From NCBI GenBank assembly GCA_022496805.1, contig CM040085.1, forward strand, positions 51,200,234-51,264,233: a DNA stretch of 64,000 bases. The letters are read 5' to 3'. A program made the translations under genes and the position numbers. This document shows, in pieces, positions 46,927 through 57,945 of the stretch (within the stretch, counting starts at the first letter, position 1; each line of letters begins with the position of its first letter). Origin of the DNA: Pohlia nutans. Taxonomy: Eukaryota; Streptophyta; Bryopsida; Bryales; Mniaceae. The notes beneath the pieces are model-generated. The model had not been told where the DNA came from. It saw nothing but the letters and a program-made list of their open reading frames with translations, and ran no database searches.

Positions 46927-47346
46927 TGTTAACGGTTAATTAGTAACTACCGGTAGTCTACCGATTTGGGTTTTTACTCCGGTAATTTTCCAAGTTACCA
47001 CATAAAGTAGATCTAGGGAAACACTTTTTTACCGATCTAACAGTTAGGTCAGATCGGGTTGTACTTTGTATAAAAGCAATGGAGCCAAACACATTGGCAA
47101 GGCACATTTTTCAAAATACGAGTTTACATTGTCTTTTCGAACTTCCTTCTTTCCGATATCTCTGTCTACCGAAGCTTTCCTTCCCGGTTGTTTGTTTGCT
47201 TGTCCTTGAAGTCTGAATGTTCTAAGTTGCTAGACTACCGAGTTGCTACCGGTAATGCAAACAGTCTTAGAATTCTGTCTCGATATCGCTGAATTATACC
47301 TTCTTTAGTAACCTTTCTTACCCCGGTACTGCATACCGAACAGTAG
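46927..47346 (+). repeat. Possible solo LTR with TATA box
   Basis: The segment starts TGTTAACGGTTAATTAG and ends TGCATACCGAACA. It contains TATAAAAG at 47069-47076 and repeated TACCGG/CCGGTA motifs, a layout like a small LTR. No direct flanking duplication and no second copy were found, so a cellular promoter is an alternative. Confidence 0.25.
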
Positions 47347-47349
47347 TAT

Positions 47350-47934
47350 ACGAGGGAGAGCTACCATTAATCTATGAATTCTAATGAAAAAAATGCTTAA
47401 TCCATGAATTTTAGTGAAAAAGGTCTTTTTGCAGGACAGAGGGAGTATATTTTAGAGGTATGATATAAAGAGAACCGTAAGTTGGGACGTTGTTTCTGTA
47501 AACACTGAATTAGGAATTTTTGCACTTGGGGGTACGACAATGCACTTGTCGCCCGTCGTACAGAAATGGACTTTTTTTGAAGTTGCAGGGGGGTATAATT
47601 TTGGTACTTGTGGGTTTTAGGATTAGGAATTGACAAACTATTAAAGTGAGAATTTTGAGCGTTTCAACTTACTACAATCATGCAAATTTGGTCACACATA
47701 CATTAAATGTTACAATAGTACTTCATTTATTACAAAACAATGTATTAAGGGGGTAGTCATAAATGGATACAAAATTATTTGAATTTTCTACAAAACATCA
47801 AGTCATTTAAAGCACCCATGCACAAATAACCAAGTACTACACGCTGCGCTATACTACATGGTTAATGCTACTACGTAATGCAACTCATAGTACCATGTGT
47901 CTCATACGATGTACTAAACCTATTAATATGCATC
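47350..47934. other. Intergenic, one Stowaway-like end
   Basis: GCAGGACAGAGGGAGTA at about 47433 is a right-hand Stowaway-type terminus without a clear left partner. Nothing else recognised. Confidence 0.4.
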
Positions 47935-47936
47935 TA

Positions 47937-49513
47937 CAGTGACTCCAAAAACCGAGTCTATGCATCAAACAAGGACTTTAGTGGGCCTTTCACAAAAAGA
48001 TAATGATATATTTAGGAAATGTAAAATGTAACTATGAAAGAACTATAAGTTAACTGTCAGATGATGTCATGGTGACGTCATCAACTTCACTAGGGTTTCA
48101 GTGAGAAGAAGAGAGACGTCGACGTCGCAGAGGCTCAGTTTTTGAGTTGCCGCTTGCTACCTTCTGTGAGAGCTCTCATTTTCTTGTTTCTTCATCGTTT
48201 TGAGTCAATTTTTTTTTGTGGGTTTCGTGTGTTTGTCTTGAATACTTCTTGTGGCTTTGTGGAAGTTGTATAGAAAGATGAGACCTATTTCACGAGAGAA
48301 AGAGCAAAATATTGTAGCATTGATAGAGAAGGGGAGGAGCAGTAGAGAGATTGCAAAGAGCGTGGGTTTGGCACAATCTATAGTTAATAGAGTGAGAAAG
48401 AGGCTTTCTACAGGTGTAGCATTGTCTAAAGGAGGTCGTCCAAAGGTCCTAACAAAGTGGGAGAAGCGTTATGCTGCACGGCTAGTTACTGTTGGCAGTT
48501 TAGAAACTGCAACAGAGGCATCAAAAGTGCTTCGAAGAGAGACAGGTGTAAAGATGTGCAACAATACCTTGAGGAATGCATTGAGGGAACAAGGATTGTC
48601 TTCTTTTATAAAGGTTAAGAAGCCTGCTTTGAGTCAGAAGAACATCAAAGACAGATTTCGCTTTGCTCAAATGCACAAAGATTGGACTGTGAGTGATTGG
48701 GAGCGGGTTGTGTTTAGTGATGAAACTAAAATATGTCGTTTCAATTCAGATGGGAGGAGTTGGTGTTGGGTAGAGGACAAAGAAAACATCCCTGTGCGTG
48801 CTGTGAACCAAACTGTGAAGCATGGTGGAGGCTCTATAATGCCTTGGGGTTGTTTGACTTGTAGAGGATTGGGGTCATTGCAGAATATACAAGGGCGCTT
48901 GAATGCTAGAGGCTACATTGCAATTTTAGAGCAAGATTTGTGTGGTACATTGCTTGCATTTGGGTTCAATCTTGAAGAAATCATTTTTCAACAAGACAAT
49001 GCTGCTGTGCATACAGCCAAGATTGTTCGAGAATGGCTTGGGAAGCAACCATTTTGTGTTTTAGAGTGGCTTGCACAATCCCCTGACTTAAATCCTCTTG
49101 AGCACATATGGGCTTTACTAAAACGGCGATTGAACTCATACTCTAGTCCTCCCAGTGGTATTATTCAATTATGGGCTCGAGTGCAAGAAGTTTGCAACTC
49201 TATCAGTCTAGAGGATTGTATGCTAGCATGCCTGATCGAATTGCAGCTGTTTTAGCTGCAAAAGGGCGATGGACAAATTTTTGAGTGTCTTCTACACTCT
49301 AGTGCAAAAACCGAGTCTATGTACACACTTTTCTTCAACATCTATATCTACTTTGTTGTAATTGAAATCATGATTTTATCATTACAGTGGTGTGTAGAAC
49401 TTTATACTCTACAATTTTTGTTTTTATGGCTTTTCATTTCGATCACTCTTGTTTCCTATATTGTCATTTGAAGTTTCAAGTTCCTTGCATAGACTCGGTT
49501 TTTGGAGTCACTG
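47937..49513 (+). mobile_element. Full-length Tc1-type transposon (DD34E)
   Basis: Perfect 28-bp terminal inverted repeats start CAGTGACTCCAAAAACCGAG and are flanked by TA at 47935-47936 and 49514-49515. A partial internal copy of the TIR (GTGCAAAAACCGAGTCTATG) lies at about 49300, downstream of the transposase frame. The 1577-bp length, TA target and single transposase gene are standard for Tc1. Perfect ends and a nearly intact ORF indicate recent activity. Plant mariner-like elements are usually DD39D, so a DD34E Tc1 element is notable. Confidence 0.92.
48278..49255 (+). pseudogene. Tc1-type DD34E transposase, C-terminal frameshift
   Basis: Cut-and-paste transposase. The ATG at 48278 (MRPISREKEQ) is preferred over an upstream in-frame GTG. 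Two N-terminal helix-turn-helix segments lie at about residues 5-110 (EKGRSSREIAKSVGLAQSIV; GRPKVLTKWE is a GRPR-like AT-hook). Catalytic motifs are VVFSDETK (Asp codon 48719-48721), IIFQQDNAAVH (Asp 48995-48997) and SPDLNPLEHIW (Glu 49100-49102). The second Asp and the Glu are separated by exactly 34 residues, that is DD34E. The frame ends ...EDCMLACLIELQLF, but the shifted frame at about 49223-49285 reads LYASMPDRIAAVLAAKG and ends RWTNF, the true Tc1 C-terminus. A small indel near 49220 therefore broke the gene. The catalytic core is intact. Whether the shifted protein works is unknown. Confidence 0.88.
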
Positions 49514-49515
49514 TA

Positions 49516-50440
49516 TGTCATTTTACAAACGTTGATTGTCCATTTTTTAAAATAGTAGTGCAATATAATCTACCAGATGCGGTTTTGATTCTGTTGGAAT
49601 TTTGATCTTCGTCTCCGTTAGCTCGCCATGCACTTGCACATTGTTCTCTTGTACAAGCCCACCTTTTGTTCTTACCGGCACGTTTTTCCATGAGAATATA
49701 GCCGCATCTTCTAACAATCCATCTGTGTTCTTCACCATATGGCTCCCACAATGCTTCTATGCAATTTGTATACCTTGTTCTACTAGATCCCTGTTTGTCT
49801 TGCATTCCCCGTCCTCTGATGGGCCAATACCACACAACCATCATCTTTGCAGCCCATTTGCCTTGTCCAAACTCCAACACCTACCCCACATAGAACGATA
49901 AATTCAGTATACGTGGCACAGACACCGTAGTCCCAAAATTCATGGAATACAAATGGCATTCCCTTATTACTTAGAAAAAAGGATCCAATGAAGATAATCT
50001 TTGGATCCAATATTCAAAAGCATGCTCCTCTACAATGCGATATTTAGCTATGTACATTTTAATACTATATTTATTTCTTTGTAAATAAATCAAAAAATTA
50101 AAAAAATAGCATGCCAACATAAATTAAAGAATAAACAAATGTTCCAAGAAAAGAAAGAAAAAAATTTAGAAGAGAAGAGGGAAATTCAAATTTCAATTAC
50201 TTATGTGGTAAAAAATAAAATTTCAAAAAAGACCTAGCAAAAACAAAGTATTTTACTTTAAAACAAAAAAATACCAAGAAAAAAATAGGAAAAAAAAAAA
50301 CATAAAAAAAAAAAAAACCCCAAAAAAGACACAAAAAAACACTAAAAGAAAACTAAAAAAATAGTATTTAAAAAGGCATTAAAATTTAGAATTTAAATAT
50401 TATTTAAAAATAAAAAATAAAAAATAACAAGTGGCAATAG
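49516..50440. other. Intergenic, poly-A-rich
   Basis: No supported gene. Around 50090-50430 there is a run of A-rich low-complexity sequence upstream of the GC-rich promoter-like segment at 50440-50640. Confidence 0.4.
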
Positions 50441-50589
50441 CTACAGTTGCCGCGGCGGGACAGGGCGGGCCCAGCCTAGCCATTTGGTTAGGCTAGGCCT
50501 GGCTAGACAAAGGGCCTTGGCTGGCCCTTGTCAACACCGCAGACCTCCGCGGGGTTGGCAGGCGCGTCCTTTGGGAGGGAGCGTTCATG

Positions 50590-50596
50590 TATAAAA
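50590..50596 (+). promoter_or_regulatory. Putative TATA box of the 52-kb orphan gene
   Basis: TATAAAA following a GC-rich segment (50440-50580). About 100 bp downstream is TCTCAAAG|GTAATG, a donor-like site. A 45-bp exon-like segment bounded by TTTGTAG and GAG|GTAAGC lies at 50855-50899. Together they look like a promoter with non-coding 5' exons. Confidence 0.35.
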
Positions 50597-51039
50597 TGAC
50601 CTTTTTAAAAGCCCAGTTTAGGTGTTCCAATTATTTAAGGCCCGCCCCACCTCATAGTCCACATTTCACATTTTACCTCAGTCTCAAAGGTAATGCTCCC
50701 ACCACTTCTTTTTTTTGTGCAAATGACACTAGTTAGGATTGTACAACTCAATATATAGGCATTTCAGGATGTATAGGTGATATTCTTTTTACCAAAAAAA
50801 ATTAAAATGCATATCTACAATGATTTTAACCTTGTTTTCTTTAATTCTTTGTAGGCGTGCTTCACTGGAGCGAACATTGTGGCAAATAACAAGTTGAGGT
50901 AAGCATTATTTTCAGAAATCCGTTTATTTTCGAAAACGTGTCATTCATATGTTGTTTTCACCTCAAATAATTCAATGATCGTACTTTTAATTACACAGTT
51001 ATGTACAATCACATTTTGAACATCGAATTTGGATCAAAC

Positions 51040-52010
51040 ATATAGGCATCAGCTGCTAAATTTAGCATATTTAGTCAAGGAACTCAAATTTCTTATAAAT
51101 TTCTCTAATTCAAAAGACAAACTCTACGTTATGGCCCCTAGAGGTTAGGGGCATCCATATGTCATGTTGGGTGTCAAGAATATCTCATTAAAGCAGCTAA
51201 ATATAGCATAATATACTACACATGATAAAATTTGATGTAAATTTTCGCAATTCGAAAAACAAACACCACGTTAGGGCCCCTAAAGGTTAGGGGCACCCAA
51301 ATTTCATATTGGGTTCCGTGATTTATAGTAAAAAATTGCTAAATTTAGTAGATTTTGCCATACATGCTTAAATTTGATGTAGATTTTCGCAATTCGCAAG
51401 ACAAACAGTACATTGGGGTCTCTAGTGGTTAAGGGCACCCAAATTTCATGTTGGGTTCCAAAATTTATAATTTAAATCAGCTTATTTTAGCATATTTTGC
51501 AATGCACACATGAATTTGCTACGGATTTTTGCGATTTGAAAGCAATACAAAACATTACGGTCTCTAGTACTAGTAGAAAACATGGTAAAAAAATACCGCA
51601 GCCAAAATCGGCTGCGGTTCTTTTGACCACCCTGATTTGCAGTCGCTAAACGACTGCAAATTTGTTTTTTTGGATTTGCGACTGCAATTTTAGGAATTTT
51701 ATGGCGTATAATATATGGTTGGAAAGGTCTTGAAAATACCTTTCCAACGGTATATTACACGCCCCTAAATTATTAAAATTGCAGTCGTAAATCAAAAAAG
51801 AAAAATCTGCAGTCGCTTAGCGACCGCATGTCAGGGTGGTCAAAAGAACTGCAGCCGATTTTGGCTGCGGTTTTTTTTTACCATGTTTTCTACTAGTGTA
51901 GGGATTGCTGGTCTTGAAATTCTATCTTGGGATATTTTAAATTATGAAAGTGATTTAGTAAATGTAGTTGTTTAGTTAAAGAAGTCTAAATTTGACTTAG
52001 GTTTTGTTTA
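51040..52010. repeat. Tandem repeat of about 135-145 bp, interrupted
   Basis: About four to five diverged units with landmark GGxxxCTAGxGGTTAxGGGCAC and ATTTCATGTTGGGTTCC, at about 51127, 51263, 51410 and 51553. The fourth unit is split by the CACTA-like MITE at 51568-51898, and the remainder continues after 51902. The array lies in the presumed intron of the orphan gene. Confidence 0.7.
51568..51898. mobile_element. CACTA-like MITE, 331 bp, with hairpin arms
   Basis: Left TACTAGTAGAAAACATGGTA and right TACCATGTTTTCTACTAGTG are inverted repeats, flanked by TAG at 51565-51567 and 51899-51901. The 3-bp duplication and CACTAGTAGAAA terminus fit CMC/EnSpm. Each arm contains further palindromes, CGCAGCCAAAATCGGCTGCG and GCAGTCGCTAAACGACTGC, so the whole folds into a long hairpin. 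The TAG-flanked insertion point can be read from the neighbouring tandem unit. Confidence 0.8.
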
Positions 52011-52189
52011 ATGCAAACCTCAAGCCAAAATTTCAGCCTCTACAACTTTAAAATCCCCTCTATTGAATGTTCAGTGCTATGAATTCAAAGCATGACTTGC
52101 TAAGTTTTATTTTATTTCCTAAAAATTCTATTCAAATGTGGATTATTTAAGTTTCAGTTTCGAACATAAATTATGGGCTATCATTATTC

Positions 52190-52552
52190 ATGTCTCAATA
52201 TTTAAGTTATGATCTCAGTGATGTGACCTGTACATGGTGTGAGTACTGGTACAGAGTCTACAACGCTATTATTTGCATGGGCTTTGGCAGATCATTGTAT
52301 GACAGATTGACAGTTGGAGTTGACGAAGTATACCATGACTATGAGAGAGTGAATTATTGTCATTTGGGAGAAGAGGATAACTACACATACGGGCAAGTCA
52401 CCTTCATTTTAGAGGGTGGCTTAAACACGGATAACATTCCCTCTGTGGTGGTGGAAGCCATGGTCATGGGAGCGTTGGATTATGCTGATCTTGGGACCGT
52501 TTCAGAGATTAGAGCACTACTCGGGGAGCAACAGTTGGAGAGCGAGACATGA
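52190..52552 (+). CDS. Unrecognised 120-aa protein
   Basis: Starts MSQYLSYDLSDVTCTWCEYW and ends LGEQQLESET. It is acidic and Tyr-rich, with no signal peptide or membrane span. The second half, GLNTDNIPSVVVEAMVMGAL DYADLGTVSEIRALLG, looks like alpha/beta protein sequence rather than random translation. I do not recognise the family. The open frame could extend upstream through splicing (the segment before the ATG reads ATTATGGGCTATCATTATTC). An upstream TATA box and exon-like pieces at 50640-50900 give weak support, as does AATAAA about 190 bp after the stop. It could be a lineage-specific gene or part of a transposon. Confidence 0.45.
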   Translation: MSQYLSYDLSDVTCTWCEYWYRVYNAIICMGFGRSLYDRLTVGVDEVYHDYERVNYCHLGEEDNYTYGQVTFILEGGLNTDNIPSVVVEAMVMGALDYADLGTVSEIRALLGEQQLESET

Positions 52553-53092
52553 GAGGAAGTAGGAATTGAGTCCTTCGAGGTGATTCTAGAGACTCAAGAG
52601 GTGGAGCAATAGTACAAATCAAGAAATTACTCAAGGGATAATCCTTTGATGTAGTAGGATAGTGCAAATATTATTTACTTTATAGTGTGTCTTCATTTTT
52701 ATATGAAATGAAGCGTTTTGTTTTGATTTTCTATTAGATAGTAATAAAAAAATATTGCACATTATGTTTAATTTTCTTTTAATACATGGCAAATTCGATA
52801 TGAATGAATAGGTTGTTGCTATTTAAAAATTGAAAATATGAAATTTCAGGGGGGTAAAATTTCGGAAAAGCGCAAATTTTACACCATCGTGGCCATCGGA
52901 CAATGCACTTGGCCAAGTACAAAAATTGCTAATTTGATGTTTGTATCCCCATCTCCATCTGAGGTCTTGTTTCTAAAGCTTTGGAGATAGGGAACACTTG
53001 GTGGGAATGCTCTTAGTTCTCCATTCCGGAACGCAATATAGTAATACTCCTAGAGAGAATGTGCCATGTATCCATTAATACACCTAACTTAA

Positions 53093-53630
53093 CCCTTAAG
53101 CGTCCACACTACATTTATCCGGTCAAACCTCATCAATTTTTCACATTTTCAAATTATTATATTTTTTGGTATTTATCTCATATAATACATCCTTAATTGA
53201 TTTGCAGTGACTTTTTAATAATTATTTAAATGGAAATGAATTTTTATAAGATTTTTCAAAGTTTCTCTCTTGTAATAGCCATAGTAATTACAAAAATTCC
53301 TAAAATAGTATGATCTTTTTAGAAAAAATATAAATAATAATGATGAACAACAAGGTGTAAGTTGCATGCTTCTTGAGCTTACATTAAAAAAATTCGATTG
53401 AAAAACTTTTATTGCAATGTATATTGGAATTTTAGGGCTTTGAGCTTTACAGTGCTGTAAAGCTCGCAATTTTAACAATTTTGAAGAACCGTAAATTGGA
53501 CTAGAAAATAGAAGACAACTCCAATACATTCTTCGTTGGGATCAATTTCATTTGAAATTAGGAACTAGGTGACAATCAACATTTGATTGAAAAATGATCA
53601 ACCCCACGGGGCTCCATGCACGTTTAAGGG
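53093..53630. mobile_element. TTAA-flanked MITE, family D copy 1
   Basis: TTAA|CCCTTAAGCGTCC (53089-53092 plus end) and GCACGTTTAAGGG|TTAA (53631-53634). 538 bp, co-linear in reverse with the D element nested at 11941-13300. Its TIR contains a TTAA five bases in, the site used by the nested insertion in the other copy. No ORF. Confidence 0.78.
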
Positions 53631-53686
53631 TTAAGTGATACCTTAGCTTGGTGCCACCCTCTACTACTCACTTGCCATGTATTGTA

Positions 53687-54664
53687 CAGTGGGGTCCAAC
53701 ATGGAATGGCGTTTTTGGTTTCGCAGTGAGAAAAATTTCAGTACTGCCAACTTTGAAAGCCTCCCGAGAGCTCAAATATTGGTATTTTACCACGAAAATT
53801 TTACCAGAGACTTATCTTTAAGTTAATTATATGTATGCCAAATTTCAAGGCCAAAAGATTCACCCAAAAAAAGTTATTCAGAATCTACCAACATTGGTAG
53901 CAGTGGAAATGTTTTCACTGCTGCCAACTTTGACAGCCTCCCAAAGATTGAATTAATTTCTTTTTTGCCATAAAATTCTAGGAAAAAAAACTTCTTTATG
54001 TTAATAACATATGATAAAAATTTCAAGGCCAAAAGATTAATACAAAAAACGATATTAACAATCTACCAACATGTGTAGTTGTGGGAAACAATGGGGGAAA
54101 CTACACACATTGGTAGATTGTAAATAATTTTCTTTGTATAGATTTTTTGACCTTGAAATTTGGCATGAATGATTTTGTCATAAAGAGCATGTTGTACCAA
54201 ATATTTCATGGTAAATAGACAATTTCTCAACCGTAGGGAGGGTGTCAAAGTTGGTAGCAAAGTTTCCCCCATTGTTTCCCACAACTACACATGTTGGTAG
54301 ATTGTCAATATCTTTTTTGTATTAATCTTCTGGCCTTGAAATTTTTATCATATGTTATTAACATAAAGAAGTTCTTTTTCCAAGAATTTCATGGCAAAAA
54401 AAAATTAATTCAATCTTTGGGAGGTTGTCAAAGTTGGCAGCAGTGAATAACTACCAATGTTGGTAGATTTTGAATAACGTTTTTTTGGTGAATCTTTTGG
54501 CCTTGAAATTTGGTATACATATAATTAACTTAAAGATAAGTCTCTGGTAAAATTTTCGTGGTAAAATACCAATATTTGAGCTCTCGGGAGGCTTTCAAAG
54601 TTGGCAGTACTGAAATTTTTCTCACTGCGAAACCAAAAACGCCATTCCATGTTGGACCCCACTG
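53687..54664. mobile_element. Near-1-kb foldback element with TA flanks
   Basis: Arms 53687-54102 and 54262-54664 are almost perfect reverse complements (CAGTGGGGTCCAACATGGAA at the left end matches its complement at the right). The spacer is about 160 bp. TA sits on both sides (53685-53686 and 54665-54666). The CAGTG start and TA target are those of Tc1-type elements, but the TIR differs from that of the Tc1 copy at 47937. The motif CTACCAACATxxGTAG with CTGCCAACTTTG recurs several times within each arm, so the arms are themselves built from shorter repeats. Confidence 0.85.
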
Positions 54665-54666
54665 TA

Positions 54667-55830
54667 CAATAGTTCAATCCAGTTAGTTATTGCACATCCA
54701 GACTTCTTAGCCCCTAATGAATGGAATTAGCATCACATTCCACAATTTATTTTGGCACTGTAATTAAAATCAAAATTCAATATTATAATTTTAGTAGATG
54801 AAGGCATGTGCATACTACATGTCAAAAAATATCCATACATTTAGGTGAAGAATTGAAACTTTTGTAAATTTTTGAAGTTAATGCTAAAGAAATTCATATC
54901 AATTGCAATATATATTCAATTATGCCAAAATTTCTACCATGGGTGTAAATCACAATGAAGATCATCATGGTGGAATTCTTTATACCATGACCATAAATTT
55001 AGCAAAAATAACCATCCCATGGTAATGGGTATTTAACTTGTGACCATAGTAAAAAAATTAAAGCTTAAATTTTTTCAAAAAACCAAAGTGTAGTAGAAAT
55101 TTGATTTGGTAACTTTATATTGCTAGTCACCACATCATTTTAATGATTTAAATTGAGTTTTGGTAAAAGGATCCTCAAAACTTAAAATACACTACACTAC
55201 GGTGCATTTTTACTACTCAATTGGCAATTGGGACCCAATATTGACGCCTTGTGTGCACATTGAACATGCATCAATACAGACAACAACCACATGCTTCATC
55301 CATAAAATGAATGAAAATTTGATGAAAAACGGTTCCCAAAGCACTTTCTACCCCCTTTATCTTCATGCATTCGACACTGAATGTCCATGCCGGCGTTTCA
55401 GGGTTAGAACATTGCCAACAACGACTCCCAACACGCCAAATTCACATCCAAGATGGAGTTTGCGAAGCTCACTTCCCTAGCAACAAGCACCAAATATGAG
55501 CCAAATAAATTTCATGAACAAACTACATACCACCACTAGGGTACCAGATTCTAGCACTCAATTTAGGAGAAGAATTTTCCTAACTTTTCACTTCATATAG
55601 TAATAGCTTGGTCTTGTAAGGGAATAGCACAAATCATTTGATGTGCTAGAATCAAGCTCTCCAAAGTGCAAATGTTTGGCGAGCTAGAATCAAGCTCCAT
55701 ACTCTAAACATACCTTTATCATCCAAAGTAGTGTTACCGCGCACCATAGCAGGATAAGCCATGGCGATCAAGGACAACAAGGACGACAGGCAGTGGCACT
55801 AGCAGTGCCCACGCATATTTAGGGTAGAAC
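54667..55830. other. Intergenic, nothing supported
   Basis: AT-rich. The 106-codon ORF at 55160-55480 has no recognisable motif. Confidence 0.35.
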
Positions 55831-55834
55831 AATA

Positions 55835-56226
55835 AACACTTGTTTCGTTAAAAGTGCACATGCCATATAAAAAGTGCACATGCTGAAATTTTCTATGTTT
55901 GAAAAAATTGTAGTCATATTTTACTTATAAAGTGCCAAAACTGAATGTACGTTATATCAAAAAATAATGTAATGCGAATTTTAGAGGGGGGTGGGTATGT
56001 TCCCACCCCCTTCCCTTTAAAATTAAAAGAAATGTAGTGCAAACTTTAGAGGGGGGTGGGTATGTTCCCACCCCCCTCCTTAAAATTAAAAAAAATGTAG
56101 CGCAAATTTTAAAGGGGGGTGGGTTTGTTCCCACCCCCTTCCCCTTTTTAATAAAATGAAATGCAGTGCACATACCACTAAAAAATAGTGCACATGGCTA
56201 TGTGCACTTTTAACAAAACAAGTGTT
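55835..56226. mobile_element. Small relative of the composite unit
   Basis: Inverted ends AACACTTGTTTCGTTAAAAG and (reverse complement of the right) AACACTTGTTTTGTTAAAAG both continue into TGCACAT. AATA flanks both sides (55831-55834, 56227-56230). The interior holds three tandem units of about 63 bp (from 55976), each with the palindrome GGGGGGTGGGTATGTTCCCA(CCCCCC). The inner terminal motif GTTAAAAGTGCACAT is shared with the ends of 27827-32376. Confidence 0.75.
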
Positions 56227-56282
56227 AATATAAGAAAGGTAGGCAGTTAGAAACAACTCACTCGTTCATTCACCCGAACTAG

Positions 56283-56971
56283 GTCGTAGTCTAGCTTGGA
56301 TATTGTGCCACTGTTATTCACAGTGATGTACATGTATTTTCTATCCCCTTGGGGACCAAAGAATGAATGATTGCCTCTTTTTCCCTCACTTGCTTTCTCA
56401 CCGTCCCTCACTACTGCTTGTTTATCTTATTACATGAATCTTGTTTTACTTCCTATGTTATACCAAGAAACCCTCCTCTATGTTGCCAAGCCAGGAGCTG
56501 TCTTTGTCTACCATGTGATCACTGTGCCATGAACACCACTAGTTTAAGTCATCTCTCTCTCTCTAGAAAGTAAACAATACTCCTCTGATATCTTGATTAT
56601 CGTAGTGTTTGATACCTATCCTATACTACTCTAATTTGTCCCAAAGTATCTCACTCTCATTGTTGTCTGTGAAGTCCAATCTCATATTCTAAATATGTCT
56701 CTCTACGTATTAAAATACTTGGACGTCTGGCTAGCCCAGCCAAGGTCTTCAATCCCTGTCGTCTGGACCATACTCCAAGCTATTAACTATCCAAGGGCAA
56801 CATTGACTGACTTGGTTGTCTCAACAAAAGAAGCTGTTCCAGCCCTCTAAATCTGATTATAGTTAGTAATCTCCACATTCTCCCACGATAAACCCTGCTA
56901 CACTCATTTTTTAGGTCCTATTTGGCTCACTTATTGTTATCTGCGATTTCCATGGAAAAACCTAGCTAACA
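56283..56971 (+). repeat. Dispersed repeat, possible solo LTR, copy 2
   Basis: The inverted counterpart of 40702-41410, ending CCTAGCTAACA. Contains CTCTCTCTCTAGAAAG and ACTTGGTTGTCTCAAC-type sequence with matches in the other copy. A third related scrap lies near 43490-43560. Internal retrotransposon genes are absent. Confidence 0.4.
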
Positions 56972-57017
56972 AGTAGGGTATAGAGTGTTGGAAGGGGTGT
57001 TGTTGGCCATGCTCTTA

Positions 57018-57945
57018 GAGCATCTCCACCGACAACTCTGCATTGCACTATGAAGGTCATCTAAAAATTGAGACCTCACCATGCAATTCCCACCAACATC
57101 ATTCAATTACATTATGGAAATAGTAAGTAAGCCACTCGCAAGGCACCACATATGAATTGTACAATTATGATGTACAATTAAGAAGAGAAGACGCACTAAA
57201 TGATTTGTTTTGAGGGTGTTGAATTGGGTTGTTGTATAAGTGCCTTCCTCCAGGGTGAAAGCAAGGTAAAGTGGACCACTAATTTACACTATGAAGATCC
57301 AACAATGTAGGGTTCAAAAATGCATATTAAATTTGAAATTTTTGGATTCTTCTTTTCCAAGAAAGTAGTATATGTATTGTTTTACAAAGTCAAACAATTT
57401 TTTGGAAAAAATTATCTTCAAATGAATTTATATATGTCTATACAATTTGAAAAAGTAGCACAAATTGAAAAAGAATTTGGTGACAATCAAGAAAGTTTGC
57501 AAGAAATAGGCTAAAAGTGCATTAAATTATTTTATGATTTATTTTCTTCTATATGGAGCCCTCACCATCATCATGAACTTCAAGAATATTTAAAAAGAAA
57601 ATCAAATTGAAAATACTTAACGTCATTAAATTTGCGTTTGAAACCAGATTTAGACATTTTTTTCAAACACCACTTTCAGTAAACTTTTTTGAAGATATTC
57701 TTTTGAAACTTTGGATTTAAGTATATAGAACATCAATAAAGGGCTCCATGAAAAAAAAAACCAAAATAAAAGATAATTTGGTATAATTTTATAGCCTTTG
57801 GCAAAAAAATCGGATTTCAGCATAGCGGCGCAACTTTTTGGTACAAAATACCATGCTTTCACCCTCCAAATAAATTGATGACCAACCCATGCACATCCAT
57901 TTTCCCATAGCCAGAGAGGCATTTAGAGTGCTAGTGGAGATGCTC
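57018..57945. mobile_element. PIF/Harbinger-like element, GAGCATCTCC ends
   Basis: TTA|GAGCATCTCCACC on the left pairs with GTGGAGATGCTC|TAA on the right. 928 bp. Ends match those of 3232-4474 and 18791-19087. Its target triplets differ (TTA and TAA), probably by one mutation. No transposase frame. Confidence 0.65.

Noticed and set aside
47397..47636. Minus-strand 79-aa ORF near a Stowaway-like end
   Set aside because: Translation is low in information and overlaps a decayed MITE end. No homology recognised.
53687..54664. Inverted copy of the Tc1 element at 47937
   Set aside because: Only CAGTG and the TA flank are shared. The rest of the ends and the interior differ, and there is no transposase sequence.
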